From Scatomorpha gallistercoris (GTDB taxonomy: Bacteria; Bacillota; Clostridia; Oscillospirales; Oscillospiraceae), in assembly GCA_018713005.1 (NCBI GenBank), contig DVFX01000123.1, positions 1-46,041 of the forward strand: DNA of 46,041 nucleotides, given 5' to 3'. The notes beneath the pieces were generated by a model that saw only the letters and a program-made list of their open reading frames with translations, did no database searches and was not told the origin of the DNA. The position numbers and the translations under genes are program-made. Positions 1 through 7,232 of this stretch are shown here, piece by piece (position 1 is the first letter of the stretch; each line of letters begins with the position of its first letter).

Positions 1-276
1 GCCAGCGGCGAGCTGACCACCGAGGACGGCACCACCTGGACCACCAAGACCGACCTCGAGTACGAATATAACATGGTACCCGCCAGCCCGATAGGCAAGG
101 AGTGGTTCGAGCAGACCGCGTTCTTTGAGGATTACTGCCGCGGCAAGACGGTGGCCGAGGTTGCCGGCATCAGCATCGACGCCGAGACCAGCCATCCGAC
201 CGAGGCCGACCTCATCACCGGCTGCACCATGAACGTAAATTCCTTCATCGCCGTTCTCCAGAAGAGCCAGGGCTGA
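1..276 (+). CDS. C-terminal end of an unknown, probably exported protein
   Basis: The reading frame is open from the first base of the window to TGA at 276, so the start lies outside. About 91 residues are visible, with a Tyr-rich stretch (EYEYNMVPASPIGKEW), an aromatic segment and an acidic end. I do not recognise a catalytic motif. It lies 10 bp upstream of a flavin transferase gene that precedes Rnf-type genes. I recall similar PIGKEW-type segments at the end of clostridial FMN-binding or electron-transfer surface proteins, so a role in the same flavin system is an inference from memory and position. The function remains unknown; the missing N-terminus would decide. Confidence 0.7.
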   Translation, partial: ASGELTTEDGTTWTTKTDLEYEYNMVPASPIGKEWFEQTAFFEDYCRGKTVAEVAGISIDAETSHPTEADLITGCTMNVNSFIAVLQKSQG

Positions 277-286
277 TTAGACAATA

Positions 287-1396
287 ATGCACAAACGCAA
301 AATTCCCATGCGGGCCGCGGCGCTGCTCTGCGCGGCGCTTCTGCTCGCGATGGCCGGCTGCTCCGCCGCCAATGACCCGGCGGCGGACGGCTCCGGCAAT
401 TCCCCGGATACAGGAGCTGAGTATAACCCGGAACTGCAGCGCTACAATTCGAGCTTTCTGGAGCTGTTCGACACGGTCACAACCGTGGTTGGCTATGCCG
501 AGAGCGAGGAGGCGTTCAGTGCGGAGATAAATGAGTTCCACGATATGCTTGAGGAATACCACCAGCTCTACGATATCTACAGCGAATATGAAGGCATAAA
601 CAACATCAAGACCATCAACGACAACGCCGGGGGAGAGCCCGTCGAGGTCGACCAGCGCATTATCGATCTGCTGCTCTTCGCGCAGGACATGTATGCGCGC
701 ACCGGCGGCAAGACAAATGTTATGATGGGAAGTGTGCTCAGGCTGTGGCACGACGCACGGGAATACGGCATAAACAACCCGGAGGACTCATACCTGCCTG
801 ACGAGGCAGAGCTCGAGGCCGCAAACGAGCACACGAGCATCGAAGCGCTGGTCATAGACGACGAGGCCAACACCGTGCAGATAACCGACCCGCTTGCGAG
901 CCTGGACGTCGGCGCGGTGGCCAAGGGCTACGCCGTTCAGCGGGTTTGCGACGAGATGCCTTCAGGGCTGCTGGTAAGCGTGGGCGGCAATGTGTGCGCC
1001 ACAGGGCCCCGCCCGACCGACGGCTCCGACTGGATTGTCGGGGTCCAGGACCCTGACGGCGGCGTGAACGACTACCTGCTTACCGTAAATCTCGGCACGG
1101 GCAGCATTGTCTCCAGCGGCGACTACCAGCGGTATTACACCGTTGACGGCGTGCGCTACAGCCACATAATTGACCCGGCGACGCTTTTCCCGCCGACATA
1201 TTGGCGGGCAGTGAGCATAGTCTGCGACGACTCCGGCGAGGGTGACGCGCTCTCCACGGCGCTCTTCTGCATGACGCAGGAGGAGGGGCAGGCGGTGCTG
1301 GACGAGTTCGGCGCCAAGGCCGTTTGGATAGCGCAGGACGGCTCGCTGGTGTACAGCGAGGGCTTTGAAGAACTGATAAATGAGGTCGTGGCGTAA
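287..1396 (+). CDS. apbE: FAD:protein FMN transferase (ApbE family lipoprotein)
   Basis: ApbE enzymes transfer FMN from FAD onto a Thr of target proteins such as RnfG, RnfD, NqrB and NqrC on the outer face of the membrane. The 369 residues begin with a basic n-region, a hydrophobic core and a lipobox (LAMAGCSA), so the protein should be lipid-anchored outside. Family features include the SLDVGAVAKGYAVQ segment, the GG(N)VCATG region (VSVGGNVCATGP) and a late YSHIIDPAT motif. Length is normal for the family. It sits 41 bp upstream of rnfC, and the targets encoded downstream carry GAT-type flavinylation motifs. A second possible start is ATG 308; ATG 287 gives the better signal peptide. Confidence 0.93.
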   Translation: MHKRKIPMRAAALLCAALLLAMAGCSAANDPAADGSGNSPDTGAEYNPELQRYNSSFLELFDTVTTVVGYAESEEAFSAEINEFHDMLEEYHQLYDIYSEYEGINNIKTINDNAGGEPVEVDQRIIDLLLFAQDMYARTGGKTNVMMGSVLRLWHDAREYGINNPEDSYLPDEAELEAANEHTSIEALVIDDEANTVQITDPLASLDVGAVAKGYAVQRVCDEMPSGLLVSVGGNVCATGPRPTDGSDWIVGVQDPDGGVNDYLLTVNLGTGSIVSSGDYQRYYTVDGVRYSHIIDPATLFPPTYWRAVSIVCDDSGEGDALSTALFCMTQEEGQAVLDEFGAKAVWIAQDGSLVYSEGFEELINEVVA

Positions 1397-1437
1397 GGCG
1401 CTGCCTCATCCGTTTCAATTATTAGAGAGGTGAAAGT

Positions 1438-2724
1438 ATGAAACAGCTGTTTCGCGGCGGCATCCACCCGGACGGGCACAAGGATATGTCGCGCGGCGGC
1501 GCGCCGGTACCGGTACCGGCCCCGGAGACTGTTGTTATACCCATGCTCCAGCATATAGGCGCAGCCTGCAAGCCGCTGGTAGCCGTGGGCGACACTGTGC
1601 TCATGGGGCAGATAGTCGGCGACGGTGAAGGCCGGTGCTCGCCGGTCCACGCCTCCGTTTCGGGCACTGTCACCGCCATTGAGGAGCGTGAAGTCCCCTC
1701 CGGCGGCAAGGCGCAGTGCGTGATTATTAAAAATGACTTTAAGGATACGCCCGCCCCCATGACGGGCCACGCCAGCTACCTGAGCATGAGCGGGAAGGAA
1801 GTTGCCGCAATAGTGCGCGAGTGCGGCATAGTGGGCATGGGCGGCGCGGCCTTCCCGACCGACTCCAAGATTGCGTCTAACGTCGGCAAGACCAAAGAGG
1901 TGCTGATAAACGCCTGTGAGTGTGAGCCGTACATCACCAGCGACGACACGCTCATGTGTACCTGCCCCGGCGACGTCATCGGCGGCGCGAAGCTACTCGC
2001 CACCGTGCTCGGCGCGGAGAAGAGTATAATAGCCGTCGAGGACAACAAGCCCGAGGCCATAGCAGCCCTGCAGGAGACCGCAGGGAACGACCCGATGATA
2101 GAGGTGCGCGTGCTGCCCACCCGCTATCCGCAGGGTGCCAAGAAGCAGCTCATACTGGCCGTGACAGGACGCGAGGTCGCGCCCGGGGCCCGCAGCGGCG
2201 CGCTCTTCAACGTCACAACCACGGCCAACGTGTACCGCGCAGTGCTGCGCGGCCAGCCGCTGCTCGAGAAGATAGTCACCGTCACCGGCGACGGGGCCAA
2301 CGAGCCCAAGAACATGCTCGTGCGCATCGGCACCAGCTTTGCCGACGTCATAAAGGCGGCGGGCGGCATCAAGGAGGAGACCGCACAGGTCATCGCCGGA
2401 GGTCCGATGATGGGCAAGAACGTGGCCAGCCTCGACGTGCCTGTTGTCAAGGGCACGAACGCCATACTCTGCCTCACGGAAGGCGACCCCGACGTGGCCG
2501 AGCCCACCTGCATCCGCTGCGGCAAGTGCGTGTCCGTCTGCCCGATGTACTTGCAGCCGCTGCAGCTCTACCGCTTCGCCAAGGCGGAGGACAAGGAGCT
2601 GCTCGACGAGTTCAACCTCAACGACTGCATGGAGTGCGGCTGCTGCTCGTTCGTCTGCCCCGGCAAGCTTCCGCTGACTGAGACCTTTGTGCTTGCCAAG
2701 CGTCTGCTGAAGGGAGGAAAGTGA
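1438..2724 (+). CDS. rnfC: Rnf-type electron transport subunit C
   Basis: RnfC is the peripheral NADH/flavin and Fe-S subunit of the Rnf ferredoxin:NAD+ oxidoreductase. The 428 residues show the N-terminal FRGGIHP segment, a Gly-rich nucleotide-binding area (GMGGAAFPTDSK) followed by NACECEPYIT, and two 4Fe-4S motifs near residues 358 (CIRCGKCVSVCP) and 397 (CMECGCCSFVCP). The ribosome site GAGAGG lies upstream of ATG 1438. The stop overlaps the region before rnfD. The protein itself looks complete, but the partners RnfE, RnfA and RnfB that normally accept its electrons are not in this operon. Confidence 0.95.
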   Translation: MKQLFRGGIHPDGHKDMSRGGAPVPVPAPETVVIPMLQHIGAACKPLVAVGDTVLMGQIVGDGEGRCSPVHASVSGTVTAIEEREVPSGGKAQCVIIKNDFKDTPAPMTGHASYLSMSGKEVAAIVRECGIVGMGGAAFPTDSKIASNVGKTKEVLINACECEPYITSDDTLMCTCPGDVIGGAKLLATVLGAEKSIIAVEDNKPEAIAALQETAGNDPMIEVRVLPTRYPQGAKKQLILAVTGREVAPGARSGALFNVTTTANVYRAVLRGQPLLEKIVTVTGDGANEPKNMLVRIGTSFADVIKAAGGIKEETAQVIAGGPMMGKNVASLDVPVVKGTNAILCLTEGDPDVAEPTCIRCGKCVSVCPMYLQPLQLYRFAKAEDKELLDEFNLNDCMECGCCSFVCPGKLPLTETFVLAKRLLKGGK

Positions 2725-2726
2725 GC

Positions 2727-3701
2727 ATGAACCTTAACGTTTCCGCCGCGCCCCACATCAGGAGCAAAGACAGCACCAGCAAGATAATGCTGGACGTGCT
2801 TATCGCTCTCGTCCCTGCACTTATCGCGGCTGTGATAATCTTCGGCTTCAGGGCGCTTGTCCTCACCGCAATATCCGCGGCCGCCTGCGTAGTGTTTGAG
2901 GCGCTGATGTGCCTCGCAATGCGCCGCAAGATGACCGTCGGCGACCTCTCCGCAGTCGTCACCGGCGTGCTCCTGGCCTTCTCGCTGCCCGTCAGCTGCC
3001 CGTACTGGGTGGTCATCGTGGGCGACGCCTTCGCCATCATCGTGGTGAAGGGCCTCGTCGGCGGCCTGGGCCAGAACATCTTCAATCCCGCCCTGGGCGG
3101 CAGAGCCTTTATGATGCTCTTCTGGCCCTCCGCGGTCACCCGCTTCACCACCGACAGCGTTTCCGCCGGGGCCTTCGGCGGCGTCGACATCGTCGCCAGC
3201 GTCACCCCGATGCAGAACATGCACATGGGCTCCCTGCCCGCGGACACGAGCCTCGTCAACATGTTCCTCGGCAACCACGGCGGCAGCCTCGGGGAGGTCT
3301 GCACCCTTGCGCTGCTCATAGGCTTTGCCTGGCTGCTCTACCGCAAGGTAATATCCTGGCGCATCCCCGTCGCCTATATCGGCACGGTCGCGGTGCTCAG
3401 CCTCGTGTTCTTCAAGGGAGACAACGCGCTCACCTGGATGCTCTACAGCGTCATGGGCGGCGGCGTGATGCTCGGCGCCATCTTCATGGCCACCGACTAT
3501 GCCACCAGCCCGACCCTGCCCGCCGCGCAGCTCATCTACGGCATCGGCTGCGGCGTGCTGACCATCATCATCCGCTACTTCGGTATCTTCCCGGAGGGCG
3601 TGACCTACGCAATCCTGATTATGAACGCCTGCGCCTGGGCGCTTGACAGAGCTCTGCCCCCGAGACGCTTCGGCGTTATGAAAGGAGGCGTCGGGAAATG
3701 A
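2727..3701 (+). CDS. rnfD: Rnf-type electron transport subunit D
   Basis: RnfD is an integral membrane subunit homologous to NqrB; it carries a covalently bound FMN. About 324 residues with at least eight hydrophobic segments are visible, and a strongly conserved-looking stretch GLGQNIFNPALGGRAF near residue 115. The expected flavinylation motif (SGAT-P) corresponds here to VDIVASVTPM near residue 158: the Thr is kept but the Ala before it is Val, a divergence worth noting. ATG 2727 is preferred to GTG 2721 because GGAGG at 2713-2717 is nine bases upstream of the ATG and only three from the GTG. The end overlaps rnfG by four bases. Confidence 0.93.
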   Translation: MNLNVSAAPHIRSKDSTSKIMLDVLIALVPALIAAVIIFGFRALVLTAISAAACVVFEALMCLAMRRKMTVGDLSAVVTGVLLAFSLPVSCPYWVVIVGDAFAIIVVKGLVGGLGQNIFNPALGGRAFMMLFWPSAVTRFTTDSVSAGAFGGVDIVASVTPMQNMHMGSLPADTSLVNMFLGNHGGSLGEVCTLALLIGFAWLLYRKVISWRIPVAYIGTVAVLSLVFFKGDNALTWMLYSVMGGGVMLGAIFMATDYATSPTLPAAQLIYGIGCGVLTIIIRYFGIFPEGVTYAILIMNACAWALDRALPPRRFGVMKGGVGK

Positions 3702-4729
3702 AAAAGCTTATGATACCCGTCGCCGTAATCCTCATCTGCGCGCTGGTGCTCTTCGGGGCCAGCTCGGTGCTCGCCGGAACCAGCGAGGCCAAGGCACAGG
3801 AGGAGTTCGACCAGATACTCAGCTACGTCCTGCCCGGCGGCGGCGAGTACGAGGAAGAGGAGTACACCGGCTCCGACAGCAGCATCAAGGCCGTCTATCG
3901 CAACGACAACGGCGTGGCGCTCAGGATGACCGCCTCTGGCTTTGCCGATGACATCGACCTGCTGGTCGGCGTCCTCAACGACGGCACCGTCTACTCCATA
4001 TCCGTGCTCGACGCGCACGAGACCTTCGGCCTCGGCCAGAAGGCCAAGAACGACTGGGACTTCCTCGGCAGCCTGCTGGGCGGAACCGGGGACACCAGTA
4101 TCGCCGACGTTGACAGCATCACCGGCGCGACGATAACCTCCAGCGCCGTGCTCAGCGCCGTAAACAACGCCGCCAAGTTCATGGCCGACTCCGGCGTCGG
4201 CGCCGACGGCGCCCTCACCGGCGAGGGCAGCGGCTTCGGCGGACCCATCACCGTCGAGGTCACTATGGACGGCGACGACATCACCTCCGTCACTATAGTC
4301 TCCAACAGCGAGACGCCGAGCATCGCGGGAGACGCGCTCGAGCAGATTCCGGCCGCCATAGTCGAGGCCGACACGGCCGATGTGGACATCGTGGCCGGCG
4401 CCACCTACACCAGCAACGGCATCATCAACGCCGTCAAGGACGCCCTCAGCAAGGCGGGCGGCGGTGGTACGGACGGCGCCCTCACCGGCACTGCCGACGG
4501 CTTCATAGGTCCCATCACCGTTGAGGTGACCATGGACGGCGACACCATAACCAGCGTAACCGTTGTGGACAACAGCGAGACGCTCAACATCGCCTCCGGC
4601 GCGCTCGAGCAGATACCCGAAGCGATAGTCGCCGCCAATTCGCCCGACGTCGACGTGGTTGCGGGAGCAACCTACACGAGCAACGGTATCATGAATGCCG
4701 TCAAGGACGCCATTGGCGCGGCTGAGTAA
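3698..4729 (+). CDS. rnfG: Rnf-type subunit G with three FMN-binding domains
   Basis: RnfG/NqrC proteins are membrane-anchored and carry FMN esterified to Thr on the outer face. This one has an N-terminal membrane segment (residues 4-26), a first FMN-binding domain with the motif SITGATITS (Thr145), and then two near-identical extra domains of about 85 residues, each starting GALTG and each ending in VAGATYTSNGI (Thr236 and Thr325). A normal RnfG has one domain and about 190-210 residues; this one has 343. The extra domains resemble the FMN_bind repeats of surface electron-transfer lipoproteins. ApbE at 287 is the probable modifying enzyme. The repeats share long identical runs, suggesting recent internal duplication. 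Confidence 0.92.
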   Translation: MKKLMIPVAVILICALVLFGASSVLAGTSEAKAQEEFDQILSYVLPGGGEYEEEEYTGSDSSIKAVYRNDNGVALRMTASGFADDIDLLVGVLNDGTVYSISVLDAHETFGLGQKAKNDWDFLGSLLGGTGDTSIADVDSITGATITSSAVLSAVNNAAKFMADSGVGADGALTGEGSGFGGPITVEVTMDGDDITSVTIVSNSETPSIAGDALEQIPAAIVEADTADVDIVAGATYTSNGIINAVKDALSKAGGGGTDGALTGTADGFIGPITVEVTMDGDTITSVTVVDNSETLNIASGALEQIPEAIVAANSPDVDVVAGATYTSNGIMNAVKDAIGAAE

Positions 4730-4744
4730 AGGGAGGCTGAGAAT

Positions 4745-5200
4745 ATGAAAGCTGTGACTTTTAAACTCAATACGGTGCTGGCCGGAGTAGTCGGCGCCGC
4801 CTGCCTGCTGGCTGTGCTGCTGCGCGCCTTCGCCCCCATCACGGCCTGGCTGCCGAACATCGACATCCCCTGCCTCGCGGCTGTGTCCATCCTGGCCATG
4901 GTGATAGACTGCTATATCGACTACTTCACCGGCGTGAAGAAGCCGGCGCGCTGCTGGGCGCTGACCGCAGCCATGGCCCTGCTGACCTTCTGGCTGATGC
5001 CCTGGGCGGCCGGCCTGGCCGACGCGGGCGAGGCCCTGCGCATCGGTGTGATAGGCGCCATACTCTTCACCGTGCTGGCTTTCCTCTTCGGCACGATACG
5101 TGAGCGCCTTCTCTCTGGAAAGAGCAACGTCCTGACTCCCGCCTGCGTGGGTTTCGTGATGTATCTCGCCTGCCAGTGCTTCATGGGAATACTGCTGTAA
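4745..5200 (+). CDS. Small polytopic membrane protein closing the rnf-like operon
   Basis: The 151 residues contain four to five hydrophobic segments (about 10-32, 43-60, 75-97, 102-120 and 129-150), joined by short charged loops such as GVKKPARC and GTIRERLLSGKSN. It begins 15 bp after rnfG with an AGGGAGG ribosome site and is followed at once by a strong terminator, so it is the last gene of the transcript. RnfA and RnfE have about 195 residues and six helices with conserved Cys ligands for a 2Fe-2S centre; that pattern is not evident here. I do not recognise the family. It is a candidate membrane partner for the RnfCDG-like module. Confidence 0.85.
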   Translation: MKAVTFKLNTVLAGVVGAACLLAVLLRAFAPITAWLPNIDIPCLAAVSILAMVIDCYIDYFTGVKKPARCWALTAAMALLTFWLMPWAAGLADAGEALRIGVIGAILFTVLAFLFGTIRERLLSGKSNVLTPACVGFVMYLACQCFMGILL

Positions 5201-5204
5201 AACA

Positions 5205-5236
5205 AAAAGGAAGGCTCCTCGGAGCCTTCCTTTTCT
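5205..5236 (+). terminator. Intrinsic terminator of the rnf-like operon
   Basis: A 14-bp perfect stem (5205-5218 with 5221-5234) with a very short loop is followed by further T residues. It lies five bases after the last stop codon and marks the operon end. Confidence 0.9.
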
Positions 5237-5250
5237 TTTGGACGCATGGC

Positions 5251-5287
5251 AAAAAATAAAAGGCTGGCCCGTATAGGTCAGCCTTTT
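5251..5287 (-). terminator. Intrinsic terminator of infC-rpmI-rplT
   Basis: Read on the minus strand, AAAAGGCTGACC pairs with GGCCAGCCTTTT (arms 5276-5287 and 5258-5269, one G-U pair), followed by a U-tract from 5257 to 5251. It lies just after the rplT stop. Confidence 0.88.
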
Positions 5288-5292
5288 TTGAC

Positions 5293-5646
5293 TCAAAGCG
5301 CGGCCTTGGCCTGCTCGCAGAGAGCGGTAAAGGCGGCGGGGTCGTGTATAGCGGTCTCGGAGAGCATCTTGCGGTTCATGTTGATGCCCGCCTTCTTGAG
5401 GCCGTGCATAAAGGTGGAGTAGTTCATGCCGTTGAGCTTGCAGCCGGCGGAGATGCGGGTGATCCAGAGGGAGCGGAAATCGCGCTTCTTCTGCTTGCGG
5501 CCGACGTAGGCGTAACGGCCGGACTTCATCACCTGCTGCTTGGCCATCTTGAAGTGGCGGGACTTGTTGCCCCAGTAGCCCTTCGCAAGACCGAGCATCT
5601 TGTTCCTTCTCTTGCGCGTCATCATCGCGCCCTTGACTCTAGCCAT
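5293..5646 (-). CDS. rplT: 50S ribosomal protein L20
   Basis: L20 binds 23S rRNA early in large-subunit assembly and in many Firmicutes represses its own operon by binding the leader RNA. The 117 residues start MARVKGAMMTRKRRNKMLGL and contain the family segment KSRHFKMAKQQVMKSGRYAY, followed by the RDFRSLWITRI region. Length is typical. It is the last gene of the operon, 15 bp after rpmI, with ribosome site GAGGAGG. Confidence 0.98.
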   Translation of the reverse strand: MARVKGAMMTRKRRNKMLGLAKGYWGNKSRHFKMAKQQVMKSGRYAYVGRKQKKRDFRSLWITRISAGCKLNGMNYSTFMHGLKKAGINMNRKMLSETAIHDPAAFTALCEQAKAAL

Positions 5647-5661
5647 TTCTTACGCCTCCTC

Positions 5662-5859
5662 TTATTTATACGGAATCATACGCTTTATCGCGGAGACATT
5701 GGTGACGTCCGCGTAGGCGCCCTGACGGAGGCCCCTCTTGCGCTTGGTGTCTTTCTTGGTGAGAATGTGGCTCTTGTAAGCGTGAGCGCGTTTGACCTTG
5801 CCGGACTTGGTGAGGTTGAACCTCTTCTTCGCGCCGGAATGCGTCTTCAGTTTCGGCAT
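5662..5859 (-). CDS. rpmI: 50S ribosomal protein L35
   Basis: The 65-residue, strongly basic protein starts MPKLKTHSGAKKRF, the L35 signature, and continues with TKSGKVKRAHAYKSHILTKK. It is the middle gene of the conserved infC-rpmI-rplT operon, 27 bp after infC, with an AAGGAG ribosome site. Confidence 0.98.
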   Translation of the reverse strand: MPKLKTHSGAKKRFNLTKSGKVKRAHAYKSHILTKKDTKRKRGLRQGAYADVTNVSAIKRMIPYK

Positions 5860-5886
5860 TGTATTTTTCTCCTTCCTTGTGGCGGT

Positions 5887-6468
5887 TTACTCGTTGGCGC
5901 CGGGGGCGGGGGTGGCCGCCTCCTTGGGCTGTTTGGGCTGCTTCTTGGCGGGGGCCTGCGGCTTGGGCGAGAGGAAGATGGACATGTTCCTGCCCTCAAG
6001 CTTGGGCTGCTTGTCGAGGTTTGCTGTCTCGGAGCAGCGGTCCGCAAAGTCACGCAGGAGCTGCTCACCGATGTTGGTGTGAGCCATCTCCCTGCCGCGG
6101 AAGCGCACGGTGACTTTCACTCGATCCCCGTCGGCGAGGAACTTCTGGCCGTTGCGGAGCTTGACGAGAAAGTCGTTCTCTCCGATGCTGGGGGACATGC
6201 GAATCTCCTTGACCTCAATCACGCGCTGATTCTTGCGGGCCTCTTTCTCACGCTTGCTCTGCTCGAAACGGTACTTGCCGTAATCCATTATCTTGCAGAC
6301 AGGTGGAGTGGAACCCGGCGCGATTTTGACCAAATCCAGATCCTTCTCAATGGCGATCTGCATGGCGTCGCGGCTCGACATTATGCCCAGCTGCTCGCCG
6401 TTCTCACCGATGAGGCGCACCTCCCGGTCGCGTATTTCCTCGTTGACCTGATAATCTGTGACTGCTAT
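5887..6468 (-). CDS. infC: Translation initiation factor IF-3, apparent AUA start
   Basis: IF-3 binds the 30S subunit and enforces start-codon choice. The body (TDYQVNEEIRDREVRLIG, then SRDAMQIAIEKDLDLVKIAP and PVCKIMDYGKYRFEQSK) is canonical. The GTG at 6477 lies inside the Shine-Dalgarno GGGAGGTG itself, so it is unlikely to be used. ATA at 6468 stands eight bases after GGAGG (6481-6477) and gives M-AVTDYQVNEE, matching the family N-terminus. IF-3 genes often use rare starts such as AUU because IF-3 rejects them, giving autoregulation. The C-terminus carries an extra Lys/Pro/Ala-rich tail of about 25 residues. Confidence 0.95.
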   Translation of the reverse strand: MAVTDYQVNEEIRDREVRLIGENGEQLGIMSSRDAMQIAIEKDLDLVKIAPGSTPPVCKIMDYGKYRFEQSKREKEARKNQRVIEVKEIRMSPSIGENDFLVKLRNGQKFLADGDRVKVTVRFRGREMAHTNIGEQLLRDFADRCSETANLDKQPKLEGRNMSIFLSPKPQAPAKKQPKQPKEAATPAPGANE

Positions 6469-6508
6469 GAAAGACACCTCCCGCGAAGTTTAAAAAGCCC
6501 GAACGCGC

Positions 6509-6540
6509 AAAAAGCGCGGACGCTGTGACAGCATCCGCGC
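6509..6540 (-). terminator. Leader attenuator upstream of infC
   Basis: On the minus strand a 12-bp GC-rich stem (6540-6529 with 6525-6514, loop TCA) is followed by five U residues (6513-6509), about 40 bases before the infC start. A terminator between promoter and coding region suggests transcription attenuation, as known for infC leaders in Bacillus; the L20 dependence is inferred. Confidence 0.75.
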
Positions 6541-6649
6541 AAAACATCACAAATAGCCCCTCGGGCCTTACAGATAATGTTGACCTCGGCGCGCCTTTTG
6601 CGGCCGGGTGAGTACGGCGGATACCGTCCTGCTTTATTTTAGCGCATAT

Positions 6650-6678
6650 AGTATACCAGTGTGCCTGACGTTTGTCAA
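6650..6678 (-). promoter_or_regulatory. Sigma-A promoter of infC operon
   Basis: On the minus strand TTGACA (6678-6673), a 17-bp spacer and TATACT (6655-6650) form a near-consensus promoter. The resulting leader is about 170 bases and contains the attenuator hairpin. Confidence 0.88.
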
Positions 6679-6686
6679 GCGCGATT

Positions 6687-6929
6687 TCACTTGATTTCCT
6701 GCTCCAGGCCCTCAAATTCCGCCGAGGCGAAGAACTCGCCTATGCTGATGTCAAGCCCGTCGCAGAGTTTTTTGACCGTGGAGACAGTGGCGCTCAAATT
6801 TCGCCCGCTGACTATGTTGTTCAGTGTGCTCTGCGTCACGCCGCTGATGGTGGCCAGGCGGTTTACCGTGATGCCGCGCTCGTCGCAAAGCCCCAGTATT
6901 CGTTTCCGCAGAGCTTCGCCGACGGTCAT
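6687..6929 (-). CDS. XRE-family HTH regulator
   Basis: An 80-residue DNA-binding protein: HTH at about residues 15-40 (ITVNRLATISGVTQSTLNNI) and the ending CDGLDISIGEFFASAEFEGLE. Start ATG 6929 has GGAGGTG nine bases upstream. It shares family features, including the LCDGL-(D/E)-IS block and the F-x2-LE-x2-IK end, with the XRE protein at 37307-37549. It is divergent from the small protein at 7073, as in the 37-kb locus, so it may repress or activate that gene. Confidence 0.88.
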   Translation of the reverse strand: MTVGEALRKRILGLCDERGITVNRLATISGVTQSTLNNIVSGRNLSATVSTVKKLCDGLDISIGEFFASAEFEGLEQEIK

Positions 6930-7001
6930 GGCACACCTCCAACCCAATTGCGTTATGTACCATGATATTAGTTTTGCCCAATAAAGATTACCTCATTTGA
7001 G

Positions 7002-7030
7002 TTGAAATTTGCCTGTAGCTGTGTTATTAT
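7002..7030 (+). promoter_or_regulatory. Promoter of small protein 7073
   Basis: TTGAAA (7002-7007), 17-bp spacer and TATTAT (7025-7030). The start codon follows at 7073 with a GGTGAT ribosome site. Confidence 0.7.
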
Positions 7031-7072
7031 CATTTGGGACGTTTCCCGACAAATATGTGGGGTGATGACGCA

Positions 7073-7228
7073 ATGAAGGAAATATACAGTGAGCTCTACT
7101 ATTACCTCTACAACCGCATCACAGATGCGCTTTTGGCGCTGGAGGTCGGAAATACCGACGCCGCGCGGGCCGTGCTGCTCGAGGCGCAGCAGGAGGCTGA
7201 GGATAAATACATAGCGTCGCAGGAATGA
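7073..7228 (+). CDS. Small helical protein, family member 1
   Basis: The 51-residue acidic protein begins MKEIYSELYYYLYNRITDAL and ends EAEDKYIASQE. It aligns by eye with the proteins at 27855-28004 and 37686-37844: all share an N-terminal Y-x2-LY-x2-L-(F/Y)-N core, then TDAL, LE, an A-rich middle, AQ-x2-AE and Y-(I/M). The pattern suggests two amphipathic helices. There is no signal peptide or membrane segment. Function is unknown. It is divergent from an XRE regulator and is followed by its own terminator, so it is monocistronic. Confidence 0.85.
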   Translation: MKEIYSELYYYLYNRITDALLALEVGNTDAARAVLLEAQQEAEDKYIASQE

Positions 7229-7232
7229 GCAA

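Noticed and set aside
3605..5296. Minus-strand frame of 563 codons opposite rnfG and the membrane protein
   Set aside because: Shadow of rnfG repeats, crossing two terminators and the intergenic region.
6475..6477. GTG as start codon of infC
   Set aside because: It is embedded in the Shine-Dalgarno GGGAGGTG, leaving no ribosome site of its own; ATA 6468 is ideally spaced.
5344..6528. Plus-strand frame of 394 codons across infC-rpmI-rplT
   Set aside because: Antisense to three universally conserved genes.
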